From contig NZ_JARXVH010000002.1 of assembly GCF_029892565.1 (NCBI RefSeq), forward strand, positions 1 through 64,000: a stretch of 64,000 nucleotides of DNA, written 5' to 3'. The notes beneath the pieces are model-generated. The model did not search any database. It saw only the letters and a list, made by a program, of their open reading frames with translations, and was not told the origin of the DNA. Each line of letters starts with the position of its first letter. The first letter of the stretch is position 1. This document shows, piece by piece, positions 1 through 8,289 of this stretch. Both the position numbers and the translations under genes were made by a program. The stretch is from Streptomyces pseudovenezuelae (lineage in GTDB: Bacteria > Actinomycetota > Actinomycetes > Streptomycetales > Streptomycetaceae).

Positions 1-75
1 GCCTGCTACGACCCCTCCATCCACCAAGCCAACAACAAGGTCAGCACAGCCGCTGAAGAGCCCTTGGCGGCATAG
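1..75 (+). CDS. C-terminal end of an unidentified protein (partial)
   Basis: Frame 1 is open from the window edge to a TAG at 73-75 and encodes 24 residues ending in TAAEEPLAA. Only the tail of the gene is present and I do not recognise the family. The codons are G/C-ending as in neighbouring genes, which supports coding on this strand, but the stretch is too short to be certain. Confidence 0.35.
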   Translation, partial: ACYDPSIHQANNKVSTAAEEPLAA

Positions 76-165
76 AGGTTGACTCAGGAAACTCACGCGA
101 CCAGCAGTTGCCTGCTGTTCCCGGTACCGGTACCGGAGGGCGGCAGCGGAGCGTGACCGGCCGAT

Positions 166-304
166 TTCGCTACAAGTTCCGAAATTAATCCGGGCGGGCA
201 CCGGCACGTGGCCGAAACACACCCTTCCTAGCCTCACTGTCAGCCGCAGAGACCCTTCCAGCTCCCGGGGTCCGCGGCACCGAATTCGCTACTTTCGCCG
301 AAAT
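166..304 (+). promoter_or_regulatory. Two spaced copies of TTCGCTAC-N5-CCGAAAT upstream of the sugar operon
   Basis: TTCGCTAC-N5-CCGAAAT occurs at 166-185 and again at 285-304, with the same internal spacing, 119 bp apart in the otherwise empty 76-351 region. The second copy includes the 11-bp palindrome TTTCGCCGAAA. The position, 50 to 190 bp before the lipoprotein gene, suggests operators for the ROK regulator encoded in the same operon. Tandem CCGGTACCGG-type palindromes near 120-136 lie in the same interval. No protein-coding signal was seen here. Confidence 0.45.
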
Positions 305-351
305 CCCTTCCCTGTCTCGGCGAATCAGCGCCTTCACGACAGGAGCCCCCC

Positions 352-1650
352 GTGCCCGACCTCTCCCGACGCGGCGCCCTGCGGCTGACCGCCGGCATGG
401 CGCTCGGCTGCGCCCTTCCCCTGGCGGGCTGCGGGCGCAGCGACGACACCGCCACCACCGGCACCGCCCGGCACGTCGACGCCTCCCCGGCCACCGGCGC
501 CATCAGCGTGTGGGCCGCGCAGGGCGACGCCGATGTGCTCGACAAGGTGATCAAGCCTTTCAAGGCGGCGAACCCCGACGCCAAGGTGACGTTCACGCTG
601 ATCCCGAACGCCGAGTACTACACCAAGCTCCAGGCGGCGATCGCGGCGGGCAAGGGACCCGACGTCGCCCAGTTCTTCCCCGAGTCGCAGGCGCAGTTCC
701 TCGACCCGGCGACCCTGCGCCCCGTGCCGGACGGTCTCGTCGACCCGAGCAGCTTCTTCACGAGCCTCTGGGACGCGGGAGTGGTCAAGGACGTGGCCTA
801 CACGGTGCCTTGGTACGCGTACACATACGCCCTCGTCTACCGCTCCGACCTCGCCGCGAAGGCCGGCGTCAAGGCGCCGACCACCTGGGACGCCATGGGG
901 TCGTTCCTGAAGGCGCTGCGAGGCGCCGGTGCCGTGCGCGGACTCGGGGCCGACATCGGCTGGGACATCTTCAACGGCCAGGACGTCGCGATGTACGCCT
1001 GGCAGGCAGGCGGGTCGCTGTTCTCCTCCGGTGGGAAGTGGACTCTGGACACACCGGAGTTGATCGACGCGCTGACGTACAACGCGTCCTTCTTCACCTC
1101 GGGCGCGGCCGACACCAGCACCCCCACGTTCCTCGACGCGCAGCCGTACTTCGTGTCCGGGAAGACGGCGTCCATGATCACCGGCCCGTGGGTCATCGGC
1201 CAGCTCGACGCCGCCGCGAAGAAGGACGGCTGGACGGCGTCCCATGTCGCCACCGCCCCGCTGCCGGCCGGTTCGTCGGGCAGCGTCTCCTTCTCCGCCG
1301 GCGGCACTTGGGGCGTGCTCGCCGACAGCGGGAACGCGGACGCGTCATGGAAGCTGATCCGTCATCTCGCCAAGCCGAGCACCCAGGTCGCGCAGTACAA
1401 GGCGTACGGCTCGTTGCCGGCCGTCATCCCGGCCTGGAAGGACGACGCCATCGCCGGGCAGCCGCTCCTGGACGCCTTCTTCACCCAGCTGAAGAACACC
1501 CGGGCCTTCCCGCAGGTCGCCACCTGGCAGCAGGTCGCGACCCGGCTCGGCAAGGAGATGGAGGCCGTCGCCAAGGGCACGGAGAGCGCGGCGAAGGCCG
1601 CCGCGAACGTCCAGGCGTACGCCGAGAGCCTCGGCACCGGGGCGAAGTGA
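352..1650 (+). CDS. ABC sugar transporter, extracellular solute-binding lipoprotein
   Basis: This 432-residue protein is a family-1 type sugar-binding receptor. It begins with a twin-arginine-like SRRGALRL segment, a short hydrophobic stretch and a lipobox LAGC (lipidated Cys27), so it should be exported, perhaps by Tat, and anchored outside the membrane. The body has the usual features of carbohydrate receptors: an early QGDADVLDKVIKPF region and an internal ITGPWVIG motif. GTG at 352 follows the RBS-like GGAG at 341-344. It is followed after 7 bp by the permease genes. No ATPase gene is present, so a shared MsiK-like ATPase elsewhere is likely. The ligand cannot be read from sequence; a glycoside is inferred from the downstream oxidase. 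Confidence 0.9.
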   Translation: MPDLSRRGALRLTAGMALGCALPLAGCGRSDDTATTGTARHVDASPATGAISVWAAQGDADVLDKVIKPFKAANPDAKVTFTLIPNAEYYTKLQAAIAAGKGPDVAQFFPESQAQFLDPATLRPVPDGLVDPSSFFTSLWDAGVVKDVAYTVPWYAYTYALVYRSDLAAKAGVKAPTTWDAMGSFLKALRGAGAVRGLGADIGWDIFNGQDVAMYAWQAGGSLFSSGGKWTLDTPELIDALTYNASFFTSGAADTSTPTFLDAQPYFVSGKTASMITGPWVIGQLDAAAKKDGWTASHVATAPLPAGSSGSVSFSAGGTWGVLADSGNADASWKLIRHLAKPSTQVAQYKAYGSLPAVIPAWKDDAIAGQPLLDAFFTQLKNTRAFPQVATWQQVATRLGKEMEAVAKGTESAAKAAANVQAYAESLGTGAK

Positions 1651-1657
1651 TCCGCCG

Positions 1658-2611
1658 ATGACCACGACTCTGCTCCCCGAGACCCGGGAGAGGCGGCTCA
1701 GCGGGGCGAAGGCCCGTCCGGCGGGCCGGTCCCGACGGTCCGCTGCCCGCCGTACGGCCGTGGCCTGGCTCTTCCTCGCCCCCTTCGCCCTCGTCTTCCT
1801 GCTCTTCACGGCGATCCCCACCGTCGCCGCGCTCGGCTTCAGCCTCACCGACCTGCGGGGCGCCGACCTGCGGACACCGTTCGCCGTCGACTTCACCGGA
1901 GTCGAGAACTACGTTCGCCTGTTCCAGGACCGCAGTTTCCGCCAGGACATCGGCAACACCGCCGTCTTCGTGGCCGTCGGCGTCCCGCTGACCATGGGCG
2001 TCGGATTCGCCCTGGCGCTCGCGCTGCACTCCGGCATCCGCCGACTGCGCGGAGTGTTCCGTACGGTCTTCTTCGCGCCGGTCGTCACCAACGTCGTGGC
2101 GGTCGCCCTGATCTGGAGGTACGCCTTCAACGCCGACGGCACGGTCAACAAGGTGCTCGGCGCCATCGGCCTCGCCGGACCCAACTGGCTCGACGACCCG
2201 AACCTGGCCATGCCCGTGGTCATCCTGCTCGGCGTCTGGCGCAACTTCGGCACCGCGATGGTGCTGTTCCTCGCCGGACTGCAGGCGATCCCGCAGGACG
2301 TGTACGAGGCGGCGGCCCTCGACGGGGCGGGCAGATGGCGGCAGTTGCGGCACATCACGCTGCCGCTGCTGCTGCCCACCACGCTCATGGTGTCGGTGCT
2401 GCTGAGCGTCTTCTATCTCCAGGTCTTCGACGAGCCCTACCTGCTCACCGGCGGCGGCCCGCTCGGCTCCACCGAGTCCATGGCGCTGTACACCTACCGC
2501 CAGTTCGGGGCCGGTGAGTTCGGCACCTCCTCGGCCGCGTCCTTCGTGATGCTCGTGCTGGTGGCCCTGGTGAGCCTCGTCCAGTTCAGGATGCTGAGGT
2601 CCCGCACATGA
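1658..2611 (+). CDS. ABC sugar transporter permease, subunit 1
   Basis: A 317-residue inner-membrane permease of the MalF/UgpA type. A basic cytoplasmic N-terminus of about 40 residues precedes six predicted membrane segments. The EAA loop that contacts the ATPase is visible near residues 217-240 (EAAALDGAGRWRQL...LPLLLPT). The gene sits 7 bp behind the receptor gene and overlaps the next permease by 4 bp (ATGA), a sign of translational coupling. Function as the first half of the translocation pore follows from family and context. Confidence 0.92.
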   Translation: MTTTLLPETRERRLSGAKARPAGRSRRSAARRTAVAWLFLAPFALVFLLFTAIPTVAALGFSLTDLRGADLRTPFAVDFTGVENYVRLFQDRSFRQDIGNTAVFVAVGVPLTMGVGFALALALHSGIRRLRGVFRTVFFAPVVTNVVAVALIWRYAFNADGTVNKVLGAIGLAGPNWLDDPNLAMPVVILLGVWRNFGTAMVLFLAGLQAIPQDVYEAAALDGAGRWRQLRHITLPLLLPTTLMVSVLLSVFYLQVFDEPYLLTGGGPLGSTESMALYTYRQFGAGEFGTSSAASFVMLVLVALVSLVQFRMLRSRT

Positions 2612-3456
2612 CCGCCGAACCGTTGATCACCCGCCAACGGGCCCTGGCCCGGCCGCTGTTGTACGCCGCCCTCGTCCTGTGCGCACTGCTCACCCTGCTG
2701 CCCTTCGTCTGGGTGGCCAGTGGCTCGCTGCGCAGCCTCGACGAGATCCGCGCCGACCCCGGAGCGTGGCTCCCGCACCGCGTCACCCTCGACAACTTCG
2801 TCCGACTCTTCGGCACTCAGGGCTTCGGACGGTTCCTGGTCAACAGCGTCGTCGTCGCGGCCCTCGTGGTGGTCGGCAACATCGTGGCGGCCTCAGCGGC
2901 CGGCTACGCGCTCGCCAAGCTCGAATTCGCGGGCAAGCGGCTGGCGTTCGGCGCGGTCATGGCGGCGCTGATGGTGCCGTTCTCGGCGGTGTTCGTCACC
3001 CAGTTCGTGATCACCGTCGACCTGGGCCTCGCCGACACCCTCACCGGAATCGCCCTGCCCGCCCTGGCGTTGCCCCTGTCGGTCTTCATCATGCGGCAGT
3101 ACGCCCTGTCGATCCCCGACGAACTCCTCGAAGCGGCCCGCATCGACGGCGCCGGCGAGTTCCGCATCTTCTTCCGGATCTTCCTGCCGCTGGCCGGACC
3201 CGCCGTGGCCACGATCACGATCATGTCGTTCCTCAACTCGTGGAACAACTTCATCTGGCCGCTGATCGTCGCCCAGAGCATGTCCACCTACACCCTGCCG
3301 GTGGGCCTCGCCGCCACCAGCCAGGCGGCCGGGCACGTCACCGACTACGGCCTGATGCTGGCCGGCGCGATCGTCGTCATGCTGCCGGTGCTGGTGCTCT
3401 TCCTGTTCCTGCAGCGCTACTTCGTGCAGGGCATCGCCGGATCGGGCATGCGGTGA
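2608..3456 (+). CDS. ABC sugar transporter permease, subunit 2
   Basis: A 282-residue permease of the MalG/UgpE type with six predicted membrane helices. The EAA loop lies near residues 174-198 (EAARIDGAGEFRIF...LPLAGP). It starts at ATG 2608 inside the end of the preceding permease, and both should form the heterodimeric channel for the receptor encoded at 352. The C-terminus FVQGIAGSGMR matches the typical end of this subfamily. The transporter is complete apart from its ATPase. Confidence 0.92.
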   Translation: MTAEPLITRQRALARPLLYAALVLCALLTLLPFVWVASGSLRSLDEIRADPGAWLPHRVTLDNFVRLFGTQGFGRFLVNSVVVAALVVVGNIVAASAAGYALAKLEFAGKRLAFGAVMAALMVPFSAVFVTQFVITVDLGLADTLTGIALPALALPLSVFIMRQYALSIPDELLEAARIDGAGEFRIFFRIFLPLAGPAVATITIMSFLNSWNNFIWPLIVAQSMSTYTLPVGLAATSQAAGHVTDYGLMLAGAIVVMLPVLVLFLFLQRYFVQGIAGSGMR

Positions 3457-3473
3457 CGGCGAAAGGGGCGCTG

Positions 3474-4613
3474 ATGCCCGGCATGAACCAGAGCGCCGTG
3501 CGCCGCGTCAACACCTCCGTCGTCCTGCGCGCCCTGGCGGTCTCGGCCGGACCGACGACACTGACCGCCCTCGCCGACGGCAGCGGTCTGTCCCGGCGCA
3601 CCATCGAACTCATCCTCGACTCCCTCCTCGCGGCGGGCTGGGTGACCGAACTCGAGCGAGTCCCGGTCAGCGGCTCGGCCGGCCGCCCCGCCCGCCGCTA
3701 CGAACTGCGCGCCGAACACGCCCTGTTGGCGGCCATACGCATCACCACCCTGGACGTGTCCGCCGTCGTCGCCGACGTCCGCGGCCACATCCTCGGCCGC
3801 GCCCACCGCCCCCTGCGCGCCTACCAGGACCCGCAGGCCACCCTCGACGACGCGGCCGAACTGGTCCAGGAGGCCCTCGCCGACGCGGGCGGATCCCCGG
3901 ACCGGCTGCGGGCCGGCGCGGTCGCCAGCGGTGGCGCGATCGACGACGAGGGAGTCGTACGGCACCTGGTGCACACCACCCGCTGGAAGGGCGTGCACCT
4001 GCCCGAGGAACTCACGCGCCGGCTCCGGGTGCCCTGCTTCGCCGACAACGACACCAACCTCGGTGCGCTCGCGGAGCGTTGGCGGGGCGCGGCCGGCGAC
4101 CACGACAACGTCGTATGGGCGATGCTCGGCAACCGGACCGGCCTCGGCATCCTCATCCGGGGCGCCGTGCACCGCGGTCTCGACGGAGCCGCGGGCGAGA
4201 TCATCGAGGCGGTCTCGCTGCCGGTCGACTCGGTCGAGAACCTCCCCGCGGCCTGGCTGACCTCGCCGGAACCGGCCCGCCGGGCCGTCGCGCTCGCCCG
4301 GTTCGACGCGGCCCGGGCCGGCGACACCGGCGCGCTGGCCGAGGTCGACGAACTCGTGGCGAACATCGCGTCGATCCTCACCACCCTGTCCTGGACGGTC
4401 GCCCCCTCGCTCATCGTGCTCGGCGGCGGAATGGAGGACGCGGCCGACGTGCTGCTGCCCCGGGTTCGCGCGGCGATGCGCCGCGCCCACACCCCGGCGG
4501 TCGAACTGCGCGCCACCCGCCTCGGCCACGACGCGCCGCTCATCGGCGCCGTCAAACTCGCGCTCGACCGCATGGACACCGAACTGTTCGGCCCGCTGCT
4601 CTCCAGCCCCTGA
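3474..4613 (+). CDS. ROK-family transcriptional regulator
   Basis: A 379-residue regulator with an N-terminal winged helix-turn-helix (about residues 15-55, ALADGSGLSRRTIELILDSL) and a ROK sugar-kinase-like domain after residue 80 (repressor, ORF, kinase family). The zinc-binding CxCGxxGC signature usual in ROK proteins is absent from the region GLDGAAGEIIEA, so ligand sensing may differ. ATG 3474 is preferred over the in-frame GTG at 3453 because AAAGGGG lies 5 bp before it. Placement inside the operon, between transporter and enzymes, suggests it is the pathway-specific, inducer-responsive repressor; the paired repeats before 352 are candidate targets. Confidence 0.88.
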   Translation: MPGMNQSAVRRVNTSVVLRALAVSAGPTTLTALADGSGLSRRTIELILDSLLAAGWVTELERVPVSGSAGRPARRYELRAEHALLAAIRITTLDVSAVVADVRGHILGRAHRPLRAYQDPQATLDDAAELVQEALADAGGSPDRLRAGAVASGGAIDDEGVVRHLVHTTRWKGVHLPEELTRRLRVPCFADNDTNLGALAERWRGAAGDHDNVVWAMLGNRTGLGILIRGAVHRGLDGAAGEIIEAVSLPVDSVENLPAAWLTSPEPARRAVALARFDAARAGDTGALAEVDELVANIASILTTLSWTVAPSLIVLGGGMEDAADVLLPRVRAAMRRAHTPAVELRATRLGHDAPLIGAVKLALDRMDTELFGPLLSSP

Positions 4614-4634
4614 TCCGCCCCCACGGAGCCTGAA

Positions 4635-6161
4635 TTGACCCACACCCCCCGCACCGACGTCCTCGTCGTGGGCAGCGGCATCATGGGATCCCTCGTCGCC
4701 CGACTGCTGCGCGACACCGACCCCGCGCTGCACATCACCATGGTCGACGGCGGCACCCCGATCGGCCGGACCCCCGGCCTGCACCTGCACGACCTCGACG
4801 ACCCGGTCCTGTGGGCCCGCTACAACGAACAGGTCGCCACCGGCATCCAGGGCATGTACACCGGCGCCGCGGCGGTACGCGAGCCCGCCGGCAGCCTCGA
4901 CGCCCTCCCGCCCGGCATGGTCCACGCACTCGCCTTCGGCGAGGACGCCACGGCGATGCCCCAGGCGGCGCTCGCCTGGAACGCCGGCGGCATGGGCGTC
5001 CACTGGACCGCCGCGACCCCGTGGCCCGCCGGCGACGAGGTCTTCGACTTCGGCGCCCCCGACCGCTGGGCCGCCGACCTCGACACCGCCCACCGCCTCC
5101 TCGGCGTCACCCCGTCACCCATCGGCCCGACCGCGATCGGCCGACTCGTCCTCGACGCACTGCGACGGCGCTACGACGGTGTCGGGCCGGACGACCGACG
5201 GCCGCAGCCGATGCCCATGGCCGTCGAGGCCACGGCGACCGGACCCATGCCGCGCACCGCACCCGGCACGATCTTCCCTCCGATCGCCACCGGCGAGGAC
5301 CCCGCCTTCACGCTCCGCACCGGCACGCTCGCGACCTCGCTCACCGTCTCCGGCGACCGGGTCACCGGCGCCCGGCTGCGCGGTGTCGCCGACGGCGCCG
5401 CGTCCGAACTCCGGGCGGACACCGTGGTGTTGTGCGCCGACGCGCTGCGCACCCCGCAACTGCTGTTCGCCTCCGGCATCCGACCCCAGGCGCTGGGCCG
5501 CCACCTCAACGAGCACGCGTTCGTCACCGCGCGCGTGCTGCTCGACACCGAGCGGTTCGGTATCGACGTGACCGCCCTTCCCCTTCCGCGCCCGGGCGAG
5601 TTCAGCACGGACTCGCTGTGGCTGCCGCAGAACGGGCCGACACAGCCCTTCCACGGCCAGATCATGAACCGCACCTACGTGGACGGCGACGGTCGCCCGC
5701 TCGCGCACTCCGTCGGCCTGTCCCTGTACGTGCCCGTCCAGTCCCGCCCCGAGAACCGGCTCGTCTTCTCGGGCACCGAGGCCGATCTCGCCGGGCTGCC
5801 GCGCATCGGTGTCGAGTTCGGCCACTCGGACGCCGACCGGGCGCTGATCCGGCGGGCGTTCGACGAAGTCCGGTCGATAGCCGAGCAGTTCGGCCCGTTC
5901 GACCCCGATACCGAGAGCGCGCTGCTGCCGCCGGGCTCCTCGCTGCATGTGACCGGCACTGTCCGGGCAGGCGCCACCGACGACGGCACCAGCGTGTGTG
6001 ATCCGAATGGGCGGGTGTGGGGACTCGGCAACCTGTACCTCGCGGGCAATGGCGTGATCCCCACCCCGATGGCCGCCAACGTCACCCTGACCGGCGCGGT
6101 GACCGCGGTGCGGGCCGCCCGGGCCGTCGCCGTACGGCACTCCGCACTCGCCGCCCACTGA
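4635..6161 (+). CDS. GMC-family pyranose oxidase / C-glycoside 3-oxidase-like flavoenzyme
   Basis: A 508-residue FAD enzyme related to bacterial pyranose 2-oxidases and C-glycoside 3-oxidases. The dinucleotide-binding motif VGSGIMGS is at residues 12-19. GGMGVHWT (residues 118-125) aligns with the flavin-attachment region of pyranose oxidases, with His123 the likely covalent FAD ligand. Near the C-terminus are the catalytic pair regions: His in SSLHVTGTVRAG and Asn in PTPMAANVTLTG. The family oxidises a pyranose hydroxyl at C2 or C3 using O2 or another acceptor. TTG 4635 is the start because ACGGAG lies 8 bp upstream. No signal peptide is visible, so it should act in the cytoplasm on imported substrate. 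Confidence 0.85.
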   Translation: MTHTPRTDVLVVGSGIMGSLVARLLRDTDPALHITMVDGGTPIGRTPGLHLHDLDDPVLWARYNEQVATGIQGMYTGAAAVREPAGSLDALPPGMVHALAFGEDATAMPQAALAWNAGGMGVHWTAATPWPAGDEVFDFGAPDRWAADLDTAHRLLGVTPSPIGPTAIGRLVLDALRRRYDGVGPDDRRPQPMPMAVEATATGPMPRTAPGTIFPPIATGEDPAFTLRTGTLATSLTVSGDRVTGARLRGVADGAASELRADTVVLCADALRTPQLLFASGIRPQALGRHLNEHAFVTARVLLDTERFGIDVTALPLPRPGEFSTDSLWLPQNGPTQPFHGQIMNRTYVDGDGRPLAHSVGLSLYVPVQSRPENRLVFSGTEADLAGLPRIGVEFGHSDADRALIRRAFDEVRSIAEQFGPFDPDTESALLPPGSSLHVTGTVRAGATDDGTSVCDPNGRVWGLGNLYLAGNGVIPTPMAANVTLTGAVTAVRAARAVAVRHSALAAH

Positions 6162-6174
6162 GAGGAACCCGACC

Positions 6175-6786
6175 GTGATCGACATCGCCAAGGAGTACCG
6201 CGTCGCCCTGCCGGCGTGGATCGACGACGAACTGGCCGACGTGCCCGCCGTCGTCCCCGACCGCGCCGACCGGATGCGTCTCGTGCACCGTCTCGCCGAC
6301 CGCAACTGGCGTGAGGGCAACGGTGGTCCGTTCGCGGCGCTCGTCGCCGAGCAGGACACCGGACGTATCGTCTCGGTCGGCGTGAACGTGGTTCTCACCT
6401 CCGGTGTCTCCAGCGCCCACGCCGAGGTCGTCGCGCTCGGGCTCGCCCAAACCGCCACCGGTGGCTGGGACTTGGGCGCCGAGGGGCTGCCCGCCCACGA
6501 ACTCGTCGTCAACTGGCGGCCGTGCGTCCAGTGTTACGGCGCCACGATGTGGTCCGGGGTGCGCGGCCTGGTGGTCGCGGGGGAGGGGCCGGAGCTGGAG
6601 GAGATCACCACCTTCGACGAGGGCCCCCTAGGCGCGGACTGGGCCGAGCAGTTCGAGGCGCGCGGCATCAAGGTCGTGCACGACGTGCTGCGCGACGAGG
6701 CGCTCGCGGTGTTCCGCGCCTACCGGCGGGCCGTCGACTCCGCCGACGGCGTCGTCGTCTACAACGCCCGTGGCGGTACTTCGTGA
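6175..6786 (+). CDS. Nucleoside/base deaminase (cytidine-deaminase fold)
   Basis: A 203-residue zinc-dependent deaminase-fold protein. Zinc and catalytic residues are visible as His82-Ala-Glu84 and Pro-Cys117-x-x-Cys120, arranged as in guanine, cytosine and tRNA-adenosine deaminases. An N-terminal extension of about 45 residues precedes the fold. GTG 6175 follows GAGGAA at 6161-6166. It sits 13 bp behind the oxidase gene and overlaps the next gene by 4 bp. A deaminase between a sugar oxidase and a sugar isomerase is unusual and suggests that the substrate carries an amino-substituted heterocycle. The actual substrate is unknown. Confidence 0.8.
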   Translation: MIDIAKEYRVALPAWIDDELADVPAVVPDRADRMRLVHRLADRNWREGNGGPFAALVAEQDTGRIVSVGVNVVLTSGVSSAHAEVVALGLAQTATGGWDLGAEGLPAHELVVNWRPCVQCYGATMWSGVRGLVVAGEGPELEEITTFDEGPLGADWAEQFEARGIKVVHDVLRDEALAVFRAYRRAVDSADGVVVYNARGGTS

Positions 6787-7709
6787 CCCCGCGCTTCGCC
6801 ACCGACGTCATCACCTTCTACCACCCCGAGTTCTGGGGCCTGAAGACCGCCGACGAGGTGCGTGCCGTCGCCCTGGCCGAGCCCCGGGGCTTCTGGGAGC
6901 GGGTCATGGACGCGCTCGTCGAAGCCGGCGTCACCGGCATCGAACTGACCTTCCCGCCGGGCGACATCGACTCCGCCCTGCGTGCCTACGGCGACGCGGC
7001 CGGGTTCCGGCGCGCACTCGCCGCCCGCGGTCTGTCCGTCGTGAGCGCCTTCGTCGCCGGCAGCGAGGCCCCCGACTGGCGGCACGGCGACAACCTCCCC
7101 GCGATCGTCGCCGACGCCGAACGCCGTGCCGCGTTCCTCGCCGAGGTGGGCGCGGAACTCCTCGTCGCCGGGCTGCCCATGCGCGCCACGGCGGGGACGC
7201 GCCCGCCCTTCTTCGTCGACGCCGCGTACATGACCCGCATGGCCGACATCGCACACACCGTCGGGGAGGCCGTCTCGCACCTCGGAGTGAAGCTCGCCTT
7301 CCACACCGAGTCCAACAGCACGCTCTGGTACGAGCGGGACATCGACCTCTTCATGGCACTGACCGACCCGCGCTACGTCTGGCTGTGCCCAGACTCCTGC
7401 CATATCGCCCTCGGCGGCGGCGACCCCGTCGCCGTCGCGCGCCGCCACTCCCAGCGCATCGCGCTCGCGCACTGGAAGGACGCGGTCAGGCCGATCGACG
7501 TGGAACTCACCATCGACGAAACGGTCTTCTCCCAACAGCAGCCCTACATGACCGAACTCGGAACCGGCATCGTCGACTGGCCGGGCTGGGCCGACGCGAT
7601 GTCCCGCACCCCGGGCGCCGGCACGGTCCTCATCGAGCTGGACGAGGCGGCCGACCCGGTCGCGGCGCTGCGGGCGGGTACGGCCGTCGTACGGGCGGCG
7701 CGGGTGTGA
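6783..7709 (+). CDS. Sugar phosphate isomerase/epimerase-type TIM-barrel protein
   Basis: A 308-residue protein of the xylose-isomerase-like TIM-barrel superfamily. Conserved landmarks are FHTESNSTLWY, CPDSCHIALGGGDP, HWKD and ELGTGIVDW, which carry the Glu, Asp and His residues that bind the divalent metal in this fold. GTG 6783 overlaps the deaminase stop codon (GTGA), implying coupled translation. In characterised C-glycoside pathways a barrel of this superfamily is the large subunit of the enzyme that cleaves the 3-keto glycoside, but the small partner subunit is not seen here. It could instead be a keto-sugar isomerase or epimerase. Confidence 0.8.
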   Translation: MTPRFATDVITFYHPEFWGLKTADEVRAVALAEPRGFWERVMDALVEAGVTGIELTFPPGDIDSALRAYGDAAGFRRALAARGLSVVSAFVAGSEAPDWRHGDNLPAIVADAERRAAFLAEVGAELLVAGLPMRATAGTRPPFFVDAAYMTRMADIAHTVGEAVSHLGVKLAFHTESNSTLWYERDIDLFMALTDPRYVWLCPDSCHIALGGGDPVAVARRHSQRIALAHWKDAVRPIDVELTIDETVFSQQQPYMTELGTGIVDWPGWADAMSRTPGAGTVLIELDEAADPVAALRAGTAVVRAARV

Positions 7710-7734
7710 CCAGGGCCGCGGCCCTCGGTCTCGG

Positions 7735-8232
7735 TCAGCGCGGCTCGCCGCGGTACGTGCCGAAGTACCAGCGGTTGCCCTCGGGATCACGGGCGGCGAA
7801 GTCGCGGGAGCCGTAGTCGGTGACCTGTAGTTCGGTGGTGATCTCGGCGCCGGCCGCCTTCGCGCGGGCGTGGACGCCGTCCGGGTCGGCGGTGACGACG
7901 TAGGCACTGAACGCGCCAGGCGGGGTAGGGCAGTTGGTGGGGTCCTGGCCCTTACGGACCGAGCCCAGCATGACGCCGCCGCCCTCGGGCCAGGCGAGTT
8001 CGGCGTGCTCGACCAGGTCGCCGTCGCCGTGGACCACGGTCTCCTCGAAGCCGAAGGCCTCGACGAGGAACCGGATCAGTGCGCGGGCGTCCTGGGCACG
8101 CAGGCTCGGCCAGACCTGCGGGGCGGGCGGCTGCTTGACCGAGTCGGGAGTGGTGGACGTATCGGAGCCGTCCGGTGCGTCAGGGGTGCTGGTGGTGTCG
8201 GGTGTGGTGGAGGTGTCCGGCGTGCTGGACAT
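7735..8232 (-). CDS. VOC-superfamily (glyoxalase/bleomycin-resistance-like) protein
   Basis: A 165-residue protein whose residues 40-165 form a vicinal-oxygen-chelate fold (ARALIRFLVEAFGFEET... and the ending DPEGNRWYFGTY). Its first 35 residues are a low-complexity Ser/Thr/Pro/Asp tail with four TPD units. ATG at 8232 has AGGAAAGG upstream. It lies 57 bp downstream of an AraC gene on the same strand and may share its transcript. The family includes metal-dependent dioxygenases, glyoxalases and antibiotic-binding proteins; no substrate can be assigned. Confidence 0.85.
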   Translation of the reverse strand: MSSTPDTSTTPDTTSTPDAPDGSDTSTTPDSVKQPPAPQVWPSLRAQDARALIRFLVEAFGFEETVVHGDGDLVEHAELAWPEGGGVMLGSVRKGQDPTNCPTPPGAFSAYVVTADPDGVHARAKAAGAEITTELQVTDYGSRDFAARDPEGNRWYFGTYRGEPR

Positions 8233-8289
8233 GATGGGCCGCCTTTCCTGTCGTGCCGGTGGGCGTGGGTCCGTCGAACACCTCCAGCT

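Noticed and set aside
3417..5093. Very long open frame on the minus strand opposite the permease, ROK and oxidase genes
   Set aside because: It is the antisense of well-supported plus-strand genes, full of Gly/Arg/Val typical of GC-rich shadow frames, with no recognisable motif.
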